Source: Massilia sp. W12 (GTDB lineage: Bacteria > Pseudomonadota > Gammaproteobacteria > Burkholderiales > Burkholderiaceae_D). From it: a DNA stretch of 64,000 nt. A model generated the notes under the pieces. The model searched no databases and was not told where the DNA came from. It worked only from the letters and a program-made list of their open reading frames with translations. Below are positions 20,236 through 28,105 of the stretch, in pieces. The position numbers and the translations under genes are program-made. Each line of letters opens with the position of its first letter. Position 1 is the first letter of the stretch. The stretch is taken from contig NZ_CP147776.1 of assembly GCF_037300705.1 (NCBI RefSeq), forward strand, positions 5,214,857 to 5,278,856. The letters are read 5' to 3'.

Positions 20236-21816
20236 TTATTTACCGCAACCCAGCGATTTGATGCGATCGTAAGCTGCTTTGGCTTGCACCAGACCGAAGC
20301 CGAATTTCACGTCGCGGCCTGCTGCGCCCAGATCTTGCGCGCTCTTTTGCAGGGTGATGCGCATTTGTGCTGCGGTACAGGTCGGGAAGTAGCTCCACAC
20401 CAGGGCCGCGACTGCAGACACATGCGGGGTCGCCATCGAGGTGCCGTCAAAGTAGGCGTAGTTGGTTGCCTTCACATTCACGGTCGCGCTTTGGCCGACT
20501 TGCGCCTTCATTGCTGCGCCATCGACATCGGTTGCCGTCACCGACGGGATATTCGTTACCGCCGTGCCCAGGGTGCCGCCAAATGTGCCGGCTGCATTGT
20601 TATACACAATCGCGCCTACGCCGCCGCTGCTTTCGCAATTCTTGACCTTGGTGGCGAAGTCAACCGTACCGCGCTGGATCAAGCAGATTTTGCCTGCCGC
20701 GCCGGCGTTCACGGCGTCGCCGATACCCATATCAAACAGCGCTGCAGTTGCTGCCTTGGCCGGCGAGCCGGTCATGCCGCCCACGGTGTAAGCCACGCCT
20801 GCCACGCTGGCGGAAGATTCACGCCCTGAGCCCATCGGTACGGTGGACAACACATTGGTGCCGGGGCCTGCCAATTCCACTTTGGTGTTGTATTGCGAGA
20901 AAGTGGACCATTGTTTGTTTTCGTCAATCGAACCCACCGAAATCACGCTGCTGTAGCCCGCCGGATAGGACACGGCGGTGGCTTTGGCCGGATCCGGGTC
21001 CGCGCCGTCATTGCCGGCGGCGGCGATCAGCAGAATGCCAGCCTTGGCCAGATTGCTGAAGGTGGTGTTTTCCGATGCGCTGTAGCTCGGGCCGCCGAGG
21101 GACATCGAGATCACATTTGCGCCAGCGGTTTTGCACTTGTTGGCGGCGGTGGACAGCGAGGAGGAATACGCCCAGCCGTCTTTGCCAAACACTTTCACAA
21201 TGTGCAACTTCAATTTCTTGTTCGGGTTCACACCGACCACGCCGACGCCGCTGTTATTCAAGGCGGCGATGGTGCCGGCGACGTGGGTGCCGTGGTGGTT
21301 TTCGTCGGTGTACCACCAGCCGGTGCCGCTGTCGTATTCGCCGGTCACGTTGGCGCTGTTGTCCAGATCTTCATGGGCGCGGTCGTAGCCGGAGTCGATG
21401 ATGCAGATTTTGCGGTTGGCGGTATTCGCATCGCCATTCGGCATCACATCGGCTTGCACTTGCTTGATGCCGTAAGGCACCAGCTGGCCGCTCAGGTAGG
21501 GCGCGCCGGTGGATGGGGTGGCGCCGGCAAACGGGTAGCGCTTCACATCTTCTTCCACCATGTGCACATCTTTATGACCCTTCAATTGCTTCGCGCCATC
21601 TTTGCTGGCTTCGATGGAGACTGCGTTCATGCTGTGGATCTGGTATTTCACATTGGCGCGGGCAGCCAGAATCGCGCTGCGCACTTCATTGTGGGAACCG
21701 TCTTTGAAATGCACCACATAGCGGGTGTTTTCGTTGGCGGCAGCGTTACCAGCGGCGGTCAGGGCAGCCAATACAGCGCAGGCGATTGCGGAAGCTTTGA
21801 AGTTCGATTTGGTCAT
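20236..21816 (-). CDS. secreted subtilisin-like serine protease (S8) with inserted PA domain
   Basis: The 526-aa protein starts at the ATG with GGGGAA 7 bases upstream; an ATG five codons earlier is less well placed. A signal peptide (core AIACAVLAALTAAG) is followed by an I9-type propeptide (about 30-95) and the S8 domain. The catalytic triad is visible as Asp141 (CIIDSGYD), His175 (HHGTHVAG) and Ser460 (DGTSMATPHV), with oxyanion Asn about 269 (AAGNDG). A PA-type insert (about 340-445, KICLIQRGTVDFATKVKNC) lies between the Asn and Ser blocks. It should be an extracellular protease. There is no type IX tail or C-terminal domain. Confidence 0.92.
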   Translation of the reverse strand: MTKSNFKASAIACAVLAALTAAGNAAANENTRYVVHFKDGSHNEVRSAILAARANVKYQIHSMNAVSIEASKDGAKQLKGHKDVHMVEEDVKRYPFAGATPSTGAPYLSGQLVPYGIKQVQADVMPNGDANTANRKICIIDSGYDRAHEDLDNSANVTGEYDSGTGWWYTDENHHGTHVAGTIAALNNSGVGVVGVNPNKKLKLHIVKVFGKDGWAYSSSLSTAANKCKTAGANVISMSLGGPSYSASENTTFSNLAKAGILLIAAAGNDGADPDPAKATAVSYPAGYSSVISVGSIDENKQWSTFSQYNTKVELAGPGTNVLSTVPMGSGRESSASVAGVAYTVGGMTGSPAKAATAALFDMGIGDAVNAGAAGKICLIQRGTVDFATKVKNCESSGGVGAIVYNNAAGTFGGTLGTAVTNIPSVTATDVDGAAMKAQVGQSATVNVKATNYAYFDGTSMATPHVSAVAALVWSYFPTCTAAQMRITLQKSAQDLGAAGRDVKFGFGLVQAKAAYDRIKSLGCGK

Positions 21817-21915
21817 AAGTCTGTTCCCCATAGTGATTATTGTTTAACTCCAAGAAAAACTTCTGTGCACTCTTAGTCGTTTTGCTTTGTTGCAATGTGT
21901 GGTGCGTTGAATAGA

Positions 21916-21944
21916 ATCTTAAGTGGAAAATTTATTGTTGTCCA
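21916..21944 (-). promoter_or_regulatory. predicted sigma70 promoter for the subtilase gene
   Basis: On the minus strand TGGACA and TAAGAT are separated by exactly 17 bases, about 100 bases before the start codon, in an AT-rich stretch. Prediction from consensus only. Confidence 0.55.
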
Positions 21945-22232
21945 CAGGAAAATCGAAAAATATAAAAATTTTTTTTGTGCTTTACCGGTTTTTGCCGTGG
22001 ATAAGTTTGTATAAGGCGCTTATCCGAAATAAAAATTAGGTAAACTATATTTTTGAAAGCACAGAACTATTGCCAAAAATTCTTGCTGCATGGAAACATA
22101 TCGAAACAGATTCAACAAAATTTAATTTTTAAAATTGTGAAATAAGGTAAGTTTCCATGTGGAAAGTTATGCAACCGTGAATGACTCCCCAGCCGCTGCG
22201 CGATCCGCCATGGCGGGCCTGGCAAATGCAAA
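21945..22232. other. AT-rich intergenic region without a gene
   Basis: This region lies between the subtilase promoter and the GST terminator. It has long A/T runs (for example around 21,960-21,975 and 22,120-22,140), no convincing frame, no tRNA and no repeat. It may hold upstream regulatory sites for the protease. Confidence 0.5.
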
Positions 22233-22255
22233 CGGGCCGCAGAGACTGCGGCCCG
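22233..22255 (-). terminator. terminator of the GST gene
   Basis: A ten-base perfect stem, CGGGCCGCAG / CTGCGGCCCG, with a three-base loop and TTT on the minus-strand side. Confidence 0.7.
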
Positions 22256-22300
22256 TAAAAGGTGTGGATTGTTATGCAGGAAAACGGCGTGAGCAACAGC

Positions 22301-22924
22301 TCAGTCCTGCGCTTGCAAGACAATGCCCGGCATGCTGAGGTAGCCCGGCATGGCCTCGATGCGCGCCAGCCAGGCGCGCACTGCGGGATACTCCGCCAAA
22401 CTCAGCTGCGCCTCCTTGGATAAAGCCAGATAAGGATACAGGGCCACATCGGCAATTGTGATGTGGCTGGCCGCCAGCCAGTGCTGGCCGGATAAGCGCG
22501 CCTCCATCATCTGCAGCAATTGCATGCTGATTGCCTGCGCCTGCTCCAGCTCCAGCGCACGGCCCCATTTATGATGCAGGCGCAAGGCGTTCGGGCCGCG
22601 CGCCACTTCATATGCCGCCACCGAAAGCCAGGCGGCGACATGGGCATTGCTGAGCGCATCCGCCGGCAGCCAAAGCTCGCTCTGCGCTGCGCCATAGCGA
22701 CGCGCCAGATACACCAGAATCGCCTGGCTGTCGCGCACCACCGCAGGGCCGTCTTCCAAAAGCGGAACCTGTCCGAGCGGATTGAGGGCGAGGAATTGCG
22801 GCGTTTTGTGTTCGCCTTGTGCGCCATTCAGCAGCACACTGCGATATTCCAATCCCAGGAATGACAGCAGCAGTCTGACTTTATGACAATTCCCTGAGAG
22901 CGCGAATTCATACAGCGTAAGCAT
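22301..22924 (-). CDS. glutathione S-transferase family protein
   Basis: The 207-aa cytosolic enzyme conjugates or reduces substrates with glutathione. The start is the ATG behind AAAGGA with 7-base spacing; a longer frame upstream lacks a ribosome site. The N-terminal thioredoxin-like domain begins MLTLYEFALSGNCHKVRLLL, a Ser/Cys-type active-site region, and contains NPLGQVPLLEDGPAVVRDSQAILVYLA with the cis-Pro and Asp-Ser glutathione contacts (quoted in two parts). The helical C-terminal domain has LAASHITIADVALYPYL, the usual N-capping box. Monocistronic. Confidence 0.88.
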   Translation of the reverse strand: MLTLYEFALSGNCHKVRLLLSFLGLEYRSVLLNGAQGEHKTPQFLALNPLGQVPLLEDGPAVVRDSQAILVYLARRYGAAQSELWLPADALSNAHVAAWLSVAAYEVARGPNALRLHHKWGRALELEQAQAISMQLLQMMEARLSGQHWLAASHITIADVALYPYLALSKEAQLSLAEYPAVRAWLARIEAMPGYLSMPGIVLQAQD

Positions 22925-23069
22925 GGCAATCCTTTCATATGACGATGTGTTTTGCTTAGATGGCGTTTGCGGCGCCGGCGTGCAGGCAAAACAGTGTGCC
23001 AAATTCAGGATCAATTAAGAATATTCATTTTTTCCAATACATTATTCCTTGATGCGAAATAATGACTGC

Positions 23070-23969
23070 TTATTGCAATGCCGCATCCGCTTTCAATGCT
23101 TGCGCCATGAAATCGACAAAGGCGCGAATCTTGGCCGAACCATGCCGCCCTTCGCGGTGCACGATATGAATCGGCAAGGGGCTTGGTTCAAATGCCTCCA
23201 GTACGATTTGCAATTCGCCGCTTTGCAGCAAGTCAGCCACCTGGTATGACAACAGACGTGTCACGCCGGCTCCATGCCGCACCGCCATGATCGCGCTGTC
23301 ATTACTGCTGACGGTCAGGCGCGGCTTGATGCGCACCGTATTGCTCTGTCCCTCACTGCCGAATTTCCATTCCACTGCAGGGCTGATGCTGCTGGCGGCG
23401 ACAATTTGATGCTGGTGTAAATCTTCCGGGCTGCGCGGCACTCCCCGTGCTTGCAAATATGCGCTGCTGGCGCACACCACGCGCCGCACCTGGCCGACCC
23501 GGATGGCGCGCATGCTGCTGTCCGGTAAAGGGCCGATGCGGATGCCGACATCCACCCCTTCTTCCAACATATTCACCACCCGGTCTAAAAACAATGCTGA
23601 AATGTCCACCTCGGGATAGCGCTCCATGAATTTGACCAGATTCGGCGTCACGAACTGTTTACCGAACAAGACTGGCGCGGTCAGCGCCAAATGGCCGCGC
23701 GGCTCGGCATTGACGCCAGCCGCCGCCTCATCCGCTTCCCGCACTTCGGCCAGGATGCGCCGCACATCTTCCCAATAGCGCTGGCCAGCCTCTGTCACGC
23801 GCACATAACGCGTGGTGCGCTGTAAGAGTTTGACGCCCAATTCCTCTTCCAATGCGGCCACCGCGCGCGTCACCGCCGGCGGCGACATGCTCAGCTTGCG
23901 CGCTGCTGCGGCAAAGCTCTCGGTTTCGGCAACTGCGGCAAACACGGTCATTTGGTGAAATCTGTCCAT
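23070..23969 (-). CDS. LysR-type transcriptional regulator
   Basis: The 299-aa protein has an N-terminal winged helix-turn-helix (about 1-60; AAARKLSMSPPAVTRAVAAL) and a C-terminal periplasmic-binding-like effector domain (about 90-295). It is divergent from the AhpD-like/YHS/DoxX genes and probably controls them and itself. Two AT-rich 12-bp palindromes lie in the shared promoter region. Effector unknown. The LTTR closely resembles the family that often guards peroxidase-related and quinone-stress operons, but that is inference. Confidence 0.9.
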   Translation of the reverse strand: MDRFHQMTVFAAVAETESFAAAARKLSMSPPAVTRAVAALEEELGVKLLQRTTRYVRVTEAGQRYWEDVRRILAEVREADEAAAGVNAEPRGHLALTAPVLFGKQFVTPNLVKFMERYPEVDISALFLDRVVNMLEEGVDVGIRIGPLPDSSMRAIRVGQVRRVVCASSAYLQARGVPRSPEDLHQHQIVAASSISPAVEWKFGSEGQSNTVRIKPRLTVSSNDSAIMAVRHGAGVTRLLSYQVADLLQSGELQIVLEAFEPSPLPIHIVHREGRHGSAKIRAFVDFMAQALKADAALQ

Positions 23970-23989
23970 GGTTTATTCCGATTATTGAA

Positions 23990-24038
23990 ACAATTAATTG
24001 TAAATTAAATCTATTCTTGTTTTCAATGAATTAATTCA
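23990..24038. promoter_or_regulatory. paired palindromes, candidate LysR operator
   Basis: ACAATTAATTGT (23990-24001) and TGAATTAATTCA (24027-24038) are each perfect 12-base palindromes sharing the AATTAATT centre. Their starts are 37 bases apart, within the 154-bp divergent intergenic region. Confidence 0.55.
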
Positions 24039-24123
24039 GAATGCACTCATTCGCTCAACGACAAGCGAAACGACAAACCCGAAACAAGCCCAGACGCTTG
24101 TCTCATTCACGAAAGGATGAATC

Positions 24124-24660
24124 ATGAGCCGCATCAATACCGTCACCGCCGATACCGCCAACGCTGAACAACAAGCCTTGTTTGAAGCCATCCGCAGCCA
24201 ACTGGGCATGGTGCCGAATTTTCTGAAAGTTTTCGCCAATTCACCGGCTGCGCTGCGCGCCTTCCTCGGTCTGCATGGCATCGCGAATGCGGGCAGCCTG
24301 GACGCCGCCACCCGCGAACGGATTGCGCTGGCGCTGGCGCAGCAAAATTCCTGCGAATACTGCCTCTCGGCGCATACCGCGATTGGGCGCGGGGCCGGCT
24401 TGCCAAACGATGAAATCGCCGCCAACCGCGCCGGCACAAGCCAGGATGCAAAAGCCGCCGTGGCGGTGAAGCTGGCGCGCTCGCTGGCCGAGCACAAAGG
24501 TGAAATCACCACGGCTGAATTGATGGAAGCGCGCAACGCCGGTTTCAGCGATGGCGATATCGTGGAAATCATCACTCACGTCGGCATGAATCTGCTGACC
24601 AATATTCTGGGCAAAGCCAGCCGGGTCGAGATCGACTTCCCGAAAGTGGCCCTGGCCTGA
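24124..24660 (+). CDS. AhpD-like carboxymuconolactone decarboxylase family protein
   Basis: The 178-aa protein carries the peroxidase-related signature: CEYCLSAHT near residue 77, with the redox pair Cys-x-x-Cys and the downstream His typical of AhpD proteins. A helical bundle surrounds it (ERIALALAQQNS before, ITTAELMEARNAGFSDGDIVE after). It likely reduces peroxides or serves as a thiol-disulfide partner. It is the first gene of a probable operon with the YHS and DoxX genes, opposite the LysR regulator. SD AAAGGA lies upstream of the ATG. Confidence 0.88.
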   Translation: MSRINTVTADTANAEQQALFEAIRSQLGMVPNFLKVFANSPAALRAFLGLHGIANAGSLDAATRERIALALAQQNSCEYCLSAHTAIGRGAGLPNDEIAANRAGTSQDAKAAVAVKLARSLAEHKGEITTAELMEARNAGFSDGDIVEIITHVGMNLLTNILGKASRVEIDFPKVALA

Positions 24661-24705
24661 TCTTGACACACATTTTTTTCATCTTCTGACACAAGGAAAT
24701 ACATC

Positions 24706-25206
24706 ATGTTGACTATGCGCAAATCTCTGAACCTGTCGTTTGCTCTGATGCTCGGCGCCGCCTGTTTCACTCTGTCCCCCAGCACGGCGCTGGCGTATGA
24801 CGCGCAATCCACAGCGGCGGTGAATGTCGATAAGCAAGGGGTGGGCTTGCAAGGTCATGACCCGGTGGCCTACTTCAGCGCCAAAGCCGCGACTGCCGGC
24901 AAGCCGGCTTACCGCGCAGACTATGAAGGCGTGACTTACCACTTTGCCAGCCAGGCCAACCGCGACAAATTCAAGGCCAATCCGGCTCAGTTTGCGCCGC
25001 AATTCGGCGGTTTTTGTGCGATGGGCGTGGCGCTCGGCAAAAAGCTCGATGGCGATCCGCAAGCCTGGAAAGTGGTGGATGGCAAGCTGTATTTGAATGT
25101 GAATAAAGACATTCAAAAGAAATGGCTGGAAGATGTGCCGGGCAATCTGCAAAAAGCGCGCAGCGAATGGCCGCAGATCCAAGCCAAAGCGCCGCAGGAT
25201 TTGTGA
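24706..25206 (+). CDS. exported YHS domain protein
   Basis: The 166-aa protein has a signal peptide (SFALMLGAACFTLSPSTALA) and a mature YHS-type domain: GVGLQGHDPVAYFSAKAA, then YEGVTYHFASQANRDKFKAN, QFGGFCAMGVALGKKLDG. The domain is thought to bind metal or stabilise a redox partner in the periplasm. It lies 45 bases after the AhpD-like gene, so it is probably co-transcribed, and a strong terminator follows. SD AAGGA lies upstream of the ATG. Confidence 0.88.
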   Translation: MLTMRKSLNLSFALMLGAACFTLSPSTALAYDAQSTAAVNVDKQGVGLQGHDPVAYFSAKAATAGKPAYRADYEGVTYHFASQANRDKFKANPAQFAPQFGGFCAMGVALGKKLDGDPQAWKVVDGKLYLNVNKDIQKKWLEDVPGNLQKARSEWPQIQAKAPQDL

Positions 25207-25247
25207 TTTCCGGCTGGCCGTAAGTTGTACCCGTTTTCCTCTCTCTT

Positions 25248-25281
25248 CCCCTGCCAGCCCGCCGGCTGACAGGGGCTTTTT
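25248..25281 (+). terminator. rho-independent terminator after the YHS gene
   Basis: CCCCTGCCAGC pairs with GCTGACAGGGG and is followed by CTTTTT. It partly separates the DoxX gene, which keeps its own CAGGAGCG site upstream. Confidence 0.75.
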
Positions 25282-25326
25282 CCCACTATCCCGCGCTGTC
25301 CTCTCTTTACACATCAGGAGCGTCGC

Positions 25327-25782
25327 ATGTCTATCTCACAAGGCCTCGCCGATCTGGCGCAAGCCAGGTTCATGCATTATTTCAGCCAGCCGTTTGAATG
25401 CTTGATCCGTCTCTATCTGGCCAAGACATTTTTTTGGGCCGGGCTGAGCAAAGTCGATGACTGGAGCGCCACCCTGGCGCTGTTTTCCGATGAATATCAT
25501 GTCCCGCTCTTGAGTCCCAGCTTAGCGGCATGGAGCGCCAGTGCGGCGGAATTGCTGCTGCCTGTGCTGCTGGCGGCAGGTTGTTTGAAGCGTCTGGCCG
25601 CCTTGGCTCTATTTATGGTGAATGGTGTGGCAGTGCTGGCTTACTACCATGTCTTGCGCGACATGCCTGCTGCCCTGCAAGATCATGTGGAATGGGGTTT
25701 GATGCTGCTGGCGCTGGCGGCGTGGCCCGGGCCGCACTGGAATGTGGCGCAATGGATTGGGCCGCGTCAGCAGGTGGCCTGA
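25327..25782 (+). CDS. DoxX family membrane protein
   Basis: The 151-aa protein has four predicted helices and the DoxX pattern: IRLYLAKTFFWAGLSKVDDW near the start, YHVPLLSPSLAAWSASAAELLLPVLL, and a terminal helix before WPGPHWNVAQW. Such proteins sit in the inner membrane and are linked to quinone or thiol redox stress. SD AGGAG lies 6 to 7 bases before the ATG. It is the third plus-strand gene downstream of the LysR promoter region. Confidence 0.88.
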   Translation: MSISQGLADLAQARFMHYFSQPFECLIRLYLAKTFFWAGLSKVDDWSATLALFSDEYHVPLLSPSLAAWSASAAELLLPVLLAAGCLKRLAALALFMVNGVAVLAYYHVLRDMPAALQDHVEWGLMLLALAAWPGPHWNVAQWIGPRQQVA

Positions 25783-25790
25783 AGCCGGCC

Positions 25791-26819
25791 TTAAACCCCG
25801 GCCAGCATGCGCGTTAAATCGCCTGCATCCATGTCCCGGCAGAGGCTGGCGGCCTGTCCTGCCCACAGCGGCGAAAAGTCGCCGCGCCCCGCTTTTTCGG
25901 CATGCGCGCGCAAGGGTGCAAGGGCGGCGCTGGCGAGCGGAAAGGCGGGCGCGAGCGGATTCAAAGGCCCGAGTTCGCGCATGAGGCGGTTGACGATGCC
26001 GCGCGCCGGCCGCCCGGAAAACAGGGTGGTCAGGGCGGTTTCTTGCGCCGCCGCACTGTGCAGGGCGGCGCGATGGGTGGCGCTGGTGTTGGCTTGCGGG
26101 GTCAGCAAATAGGCGCTGCCGACTTGCGCCGCGACAGCGCCCAAGGCCAGCGCTGCGCGCACTCCGGCGTGATCGACAATGCCGCCGGCGGCGATGACCG
26201 GCACATGCAAATGCTGCGCCAGCAAGCGGGTCAGGGCGAATGTGCCGAGCTGGGTTTGTAAATCCATATCGAGAAACATGCCGCGATGTCCGCCCGCTTC
26301 CACGCCCTGGGCGATGACCGCATCCACGCCTTGTTGCTGCAGCCACAGACCTTCCGCCAGGGTGGTGGCGCAAGCCCAGACTTTGCAGCCCAGAGCGCGC
26401 ACGGCGGCCAACAGATCCGCCGCTGGCAAACCGAAGTGAAAGCTGACGATGGCCGGCGGATGGGCGCGCAAGGCTTCCAGGGCCAGCGCGTCAAACGGCA
26501 TGCGGGTCGCACCGCCGCTGGCCGGCGCCAAACCGGCTTCTTCGTAATAGGGTTGCAAGGCTTGCTGCCAGGCGGCCAGCCTTGCCTGGTCAGGCGCTGG
26601 CATCTGATGGCAAAAGAAATTCACATTAAAGGCTTGCCCGCTGGCGGCCAGCACAGCCAGCTCGGCCTGGATTTGCGCCGGACTCAACATCGCGCAGGGA
26701 ATTGAGCCCAGGCCGCCGGCGGCGGCTACCGCCAGCGCCAGCTTGCTGTCTTGTGAACCGGCCATCGGGGCCTGGATGATGGGCAGAGCGGCCCCAGGCA
26801 AGGTGGAATGTGCGCTCAT
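25791..26819 (-). CDS. nitronate monooxygenase (class I-like)
   Basis: The 342-aa FMN enzyme oxidises alkyl nitronates. The start is the ATG giving MSAHSTLPGAALPIIQAPMAG; an upstream frame extension lacks support. Family features are PIIQAPMAG at the N-terminus, FNVNFFCHQMP, SFHFGLP, a Q-G-V-E-A-G-G-H phosphate/His motif (VDAVIAQGVEAGGHRGMF), PVIAAGGIVD and GAVAAQVGSAYLLTP. It has the long form's length. It points toward the DoxX gene (8 bases between stops) and is separated by 5 bases from an exported protein gene upstream, likely one operon. Confidence 0.9.
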   Translation of the reverse strand: MSAHSTLPGAALPIIQAPMAGSQDSKLALAVAAAGGLGSIPCAMLSPAQIQAELAVLAASGQAFNVNFFCHQMPAPDQARLAAWQQALQPYYEEAGLAPASGGATRMPFDALALEALRAHPPAIVSFHFGLPAADLLAAVRALGCKVWACATTLAEGLWLQQQGVDAVIAQGVEAGGHRGMFLDMDLQTQLGTFALTRLLAQHLHVPVIAAGGIVDHAGVRAALALGAVAAQVGSAYLLTPQANTSATHRAALHSAAAQETALTTLFSGRPARGIVNRLMRELGPLNPLAPAFPLASAALAPLRAHAEKAGRGDFSPLWAGQAASLCRDMDAGDLTRMLAGV

Positions 26820-26824
26820 AGCAA

Positions 26825-27517
26825 TTATTTTTGGCAGAGTTTCAAATTCACCCGGGTCGCCTTGGCCACTTGCAACACCGCATCGATGCGCATTGGCGGC
26901 CATTCGTTTTGCAATTGCTCATTGCTCTTGGCCGCAAATTCTTGCAACGGGGCCAGGGTTTGGCGGCAGTCCGCCGCGCTGCCGGCGCGCAACTGGCCGA
27001 GCGCCAGATCATTGCGCAGCCAGGCTTTGTCTTCCAGCATCAAAAATTTATCGCATTGCGTCGCCGGGGACAGTTTGGCGACGGCCGCCGGATATTGTTT
27101 TTGATCGTACAGCTTTTTGAATTCTTTGCGCAGGCGGCTGATTTCTTTCGCCGTGCATAGCGCCGGCGCGGCCAGATATGTCCCGTCCAGATATGCATTG
27201 TGGCCGCAATATGTACGGCAGCTTTCGGTGCTTTCGACCTGCACGGCCCCCGCCACCGGTTTGAAATGGATCACGCAAGGCTTGTCATCGCCCTCCAATT
27301 GGGCGCGGCCATCGGCCTGAATCTTGCCTTCCGCATTGCACATATTCAGATTCGCGCTCAGGCTGTTGAGCGCAAACGCACTGTGCGCGCCGCTGCGCTT
27401 GACCTCCAGTGCGCCATGCCCGCCCTCGGTGATATACATGCCGGGGGCCGGGGCCGCCGCCTGCGCCGGACTCAGGCTGAAGGCGGCGCACAAGAGCGGA
27501 ATCAGAAAACGGGACAT
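26825..27517 (-). CDS. exported hypothetical protein
   Basis: The 230-aa protein has a clear signal peptide (MSRFLIPLLCAAFSLSPAQA). The mature part begins with beta-like segments (GMYITEGGHGALEVKRSG) and has about six cysteines (MCNAEGK, KPCVIHF, SCRTYCGH, LCTAKE, QCDKFL, DCRQT) suited to disulfides in the periplasm, then a helical C-terminal half. I know similar uncharacterised proteins in Burkholderiales but no family name. Its stop is 5 bases from the nitronate monooxygenase start, suggesting co-transcription. Confidence 0.8.
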   Translation of the reverse strand: MSRFLIPLLCAAFSLSPAQAAAPAPGMYITEGGHGALEVKRSGAHSAFALNSLSANLNMCNAEGKIQADGRAQLEGDDKPCVIHFKPVAGAVQVESTESCRTYCGHNAYLDGTYLAAPALCTAKEISRLRKEFKKLYDQKQYPAAVAKLSPATQCDKFLMLEDKAWLRNDLALGQLRAGSAADCRQTLAPLQEFAAKSNEQLQNEWPPMRIDAVLQVAKATRVNLKLCQK

Positions 27518-27595
27518 GGCATAGCTCCTGAAAAAAGATGAATACAGATGCTGTCACGCCTGCCCCATGCTGCGCAAGGGAAATCTGACGTGCGC

Positions 27596-28084
27596 TTACC
27601 AGCCTTTATGCACCATCAGCCAATACACCACCAGCAAGCCGATGAAGGCGGGGAAACCCAGGATTGTCCAGATTTTTTCATAGCGCCAATACAGTGCCGG
27701 CAGCGGCTTTTGTTCTGCGGCGGCGATTTGCGCCATATCGCGCATTTTCAATTGCAGCCACACCACCGGCAGCCAGCAGGCGCCGGCCATGGCGTATAAG
27801 GCCAGCGAGATGCCGACCCAATAGGCGTTTTGCAAATTCTCCAGCGTGAAACTGAAGCCGCCTGCGCGCAACATCAACCAGCCGGTAATCGGCTGAATAA
27901 TCACCGCCGGCGTGGTGAACCAGGTGTCGGCTTTCACCACCCAGCGCGAGACAAAGGCAATCGCTTGCACATTGCCGCTGCGGCTGGCGAAGAACATATA
28001 AAACGCGGTGCCGAAACCGGTGCCGAACATCAGGGTGGCGGACAGAATGTGCACCCATTTCAACAGTAAGTAATCCATGTTCAT
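27596..28084 (-). CDS. DUF2269 family integral membrane protein
   Basis: The 162-aa protein has four to five helices matching DUF2269: DYLLLKWVHILSATLMFGTG, FVSRWVVKADTWFTTPAVI, QPITGWLMLRAGGF, and a C-terminal IWTILGFPAFIGLLVVYWLM. Histidines in helix 1 and a conserved W-x-x-K region could bind haem or metal, but the function is unknown. It lies 21 bases after the SDR-DoxX fusion gene and is very probably in its operon, an association I have seen in other Burkholderiales. Confidence 0.87.
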   Translation of the reverse strand: MNMDYLLLKWVHILSATLMFGTGFGTAFYMFFASRSGNVQAIAFVSRWVVKADTWFTTPAVIIQPITGWLMLRAGGFSFTLENLQNAYWVGISLALYAMAGACWLPVVWLQLKMRDMAQIAAAEQKPLPALYWRYEKIWTILGFPAFIGLLVVYWLMVHKGW

Positions 28085-28105
28085 GCTCTCATTTCATGAT
28101 CAGTA

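Noticed and set aside
20893-21876. 327-residue plus-strand frame over the subtilase
   Set aside because: Antisense shadow; the minus-strand protein has the full catalytic triad, signal peptide and terminator.
24679-25314. 211-residue minus-strand frame over the YHS gene
   Set aside because: Antisense shadow of an exported YHS-domain protein.
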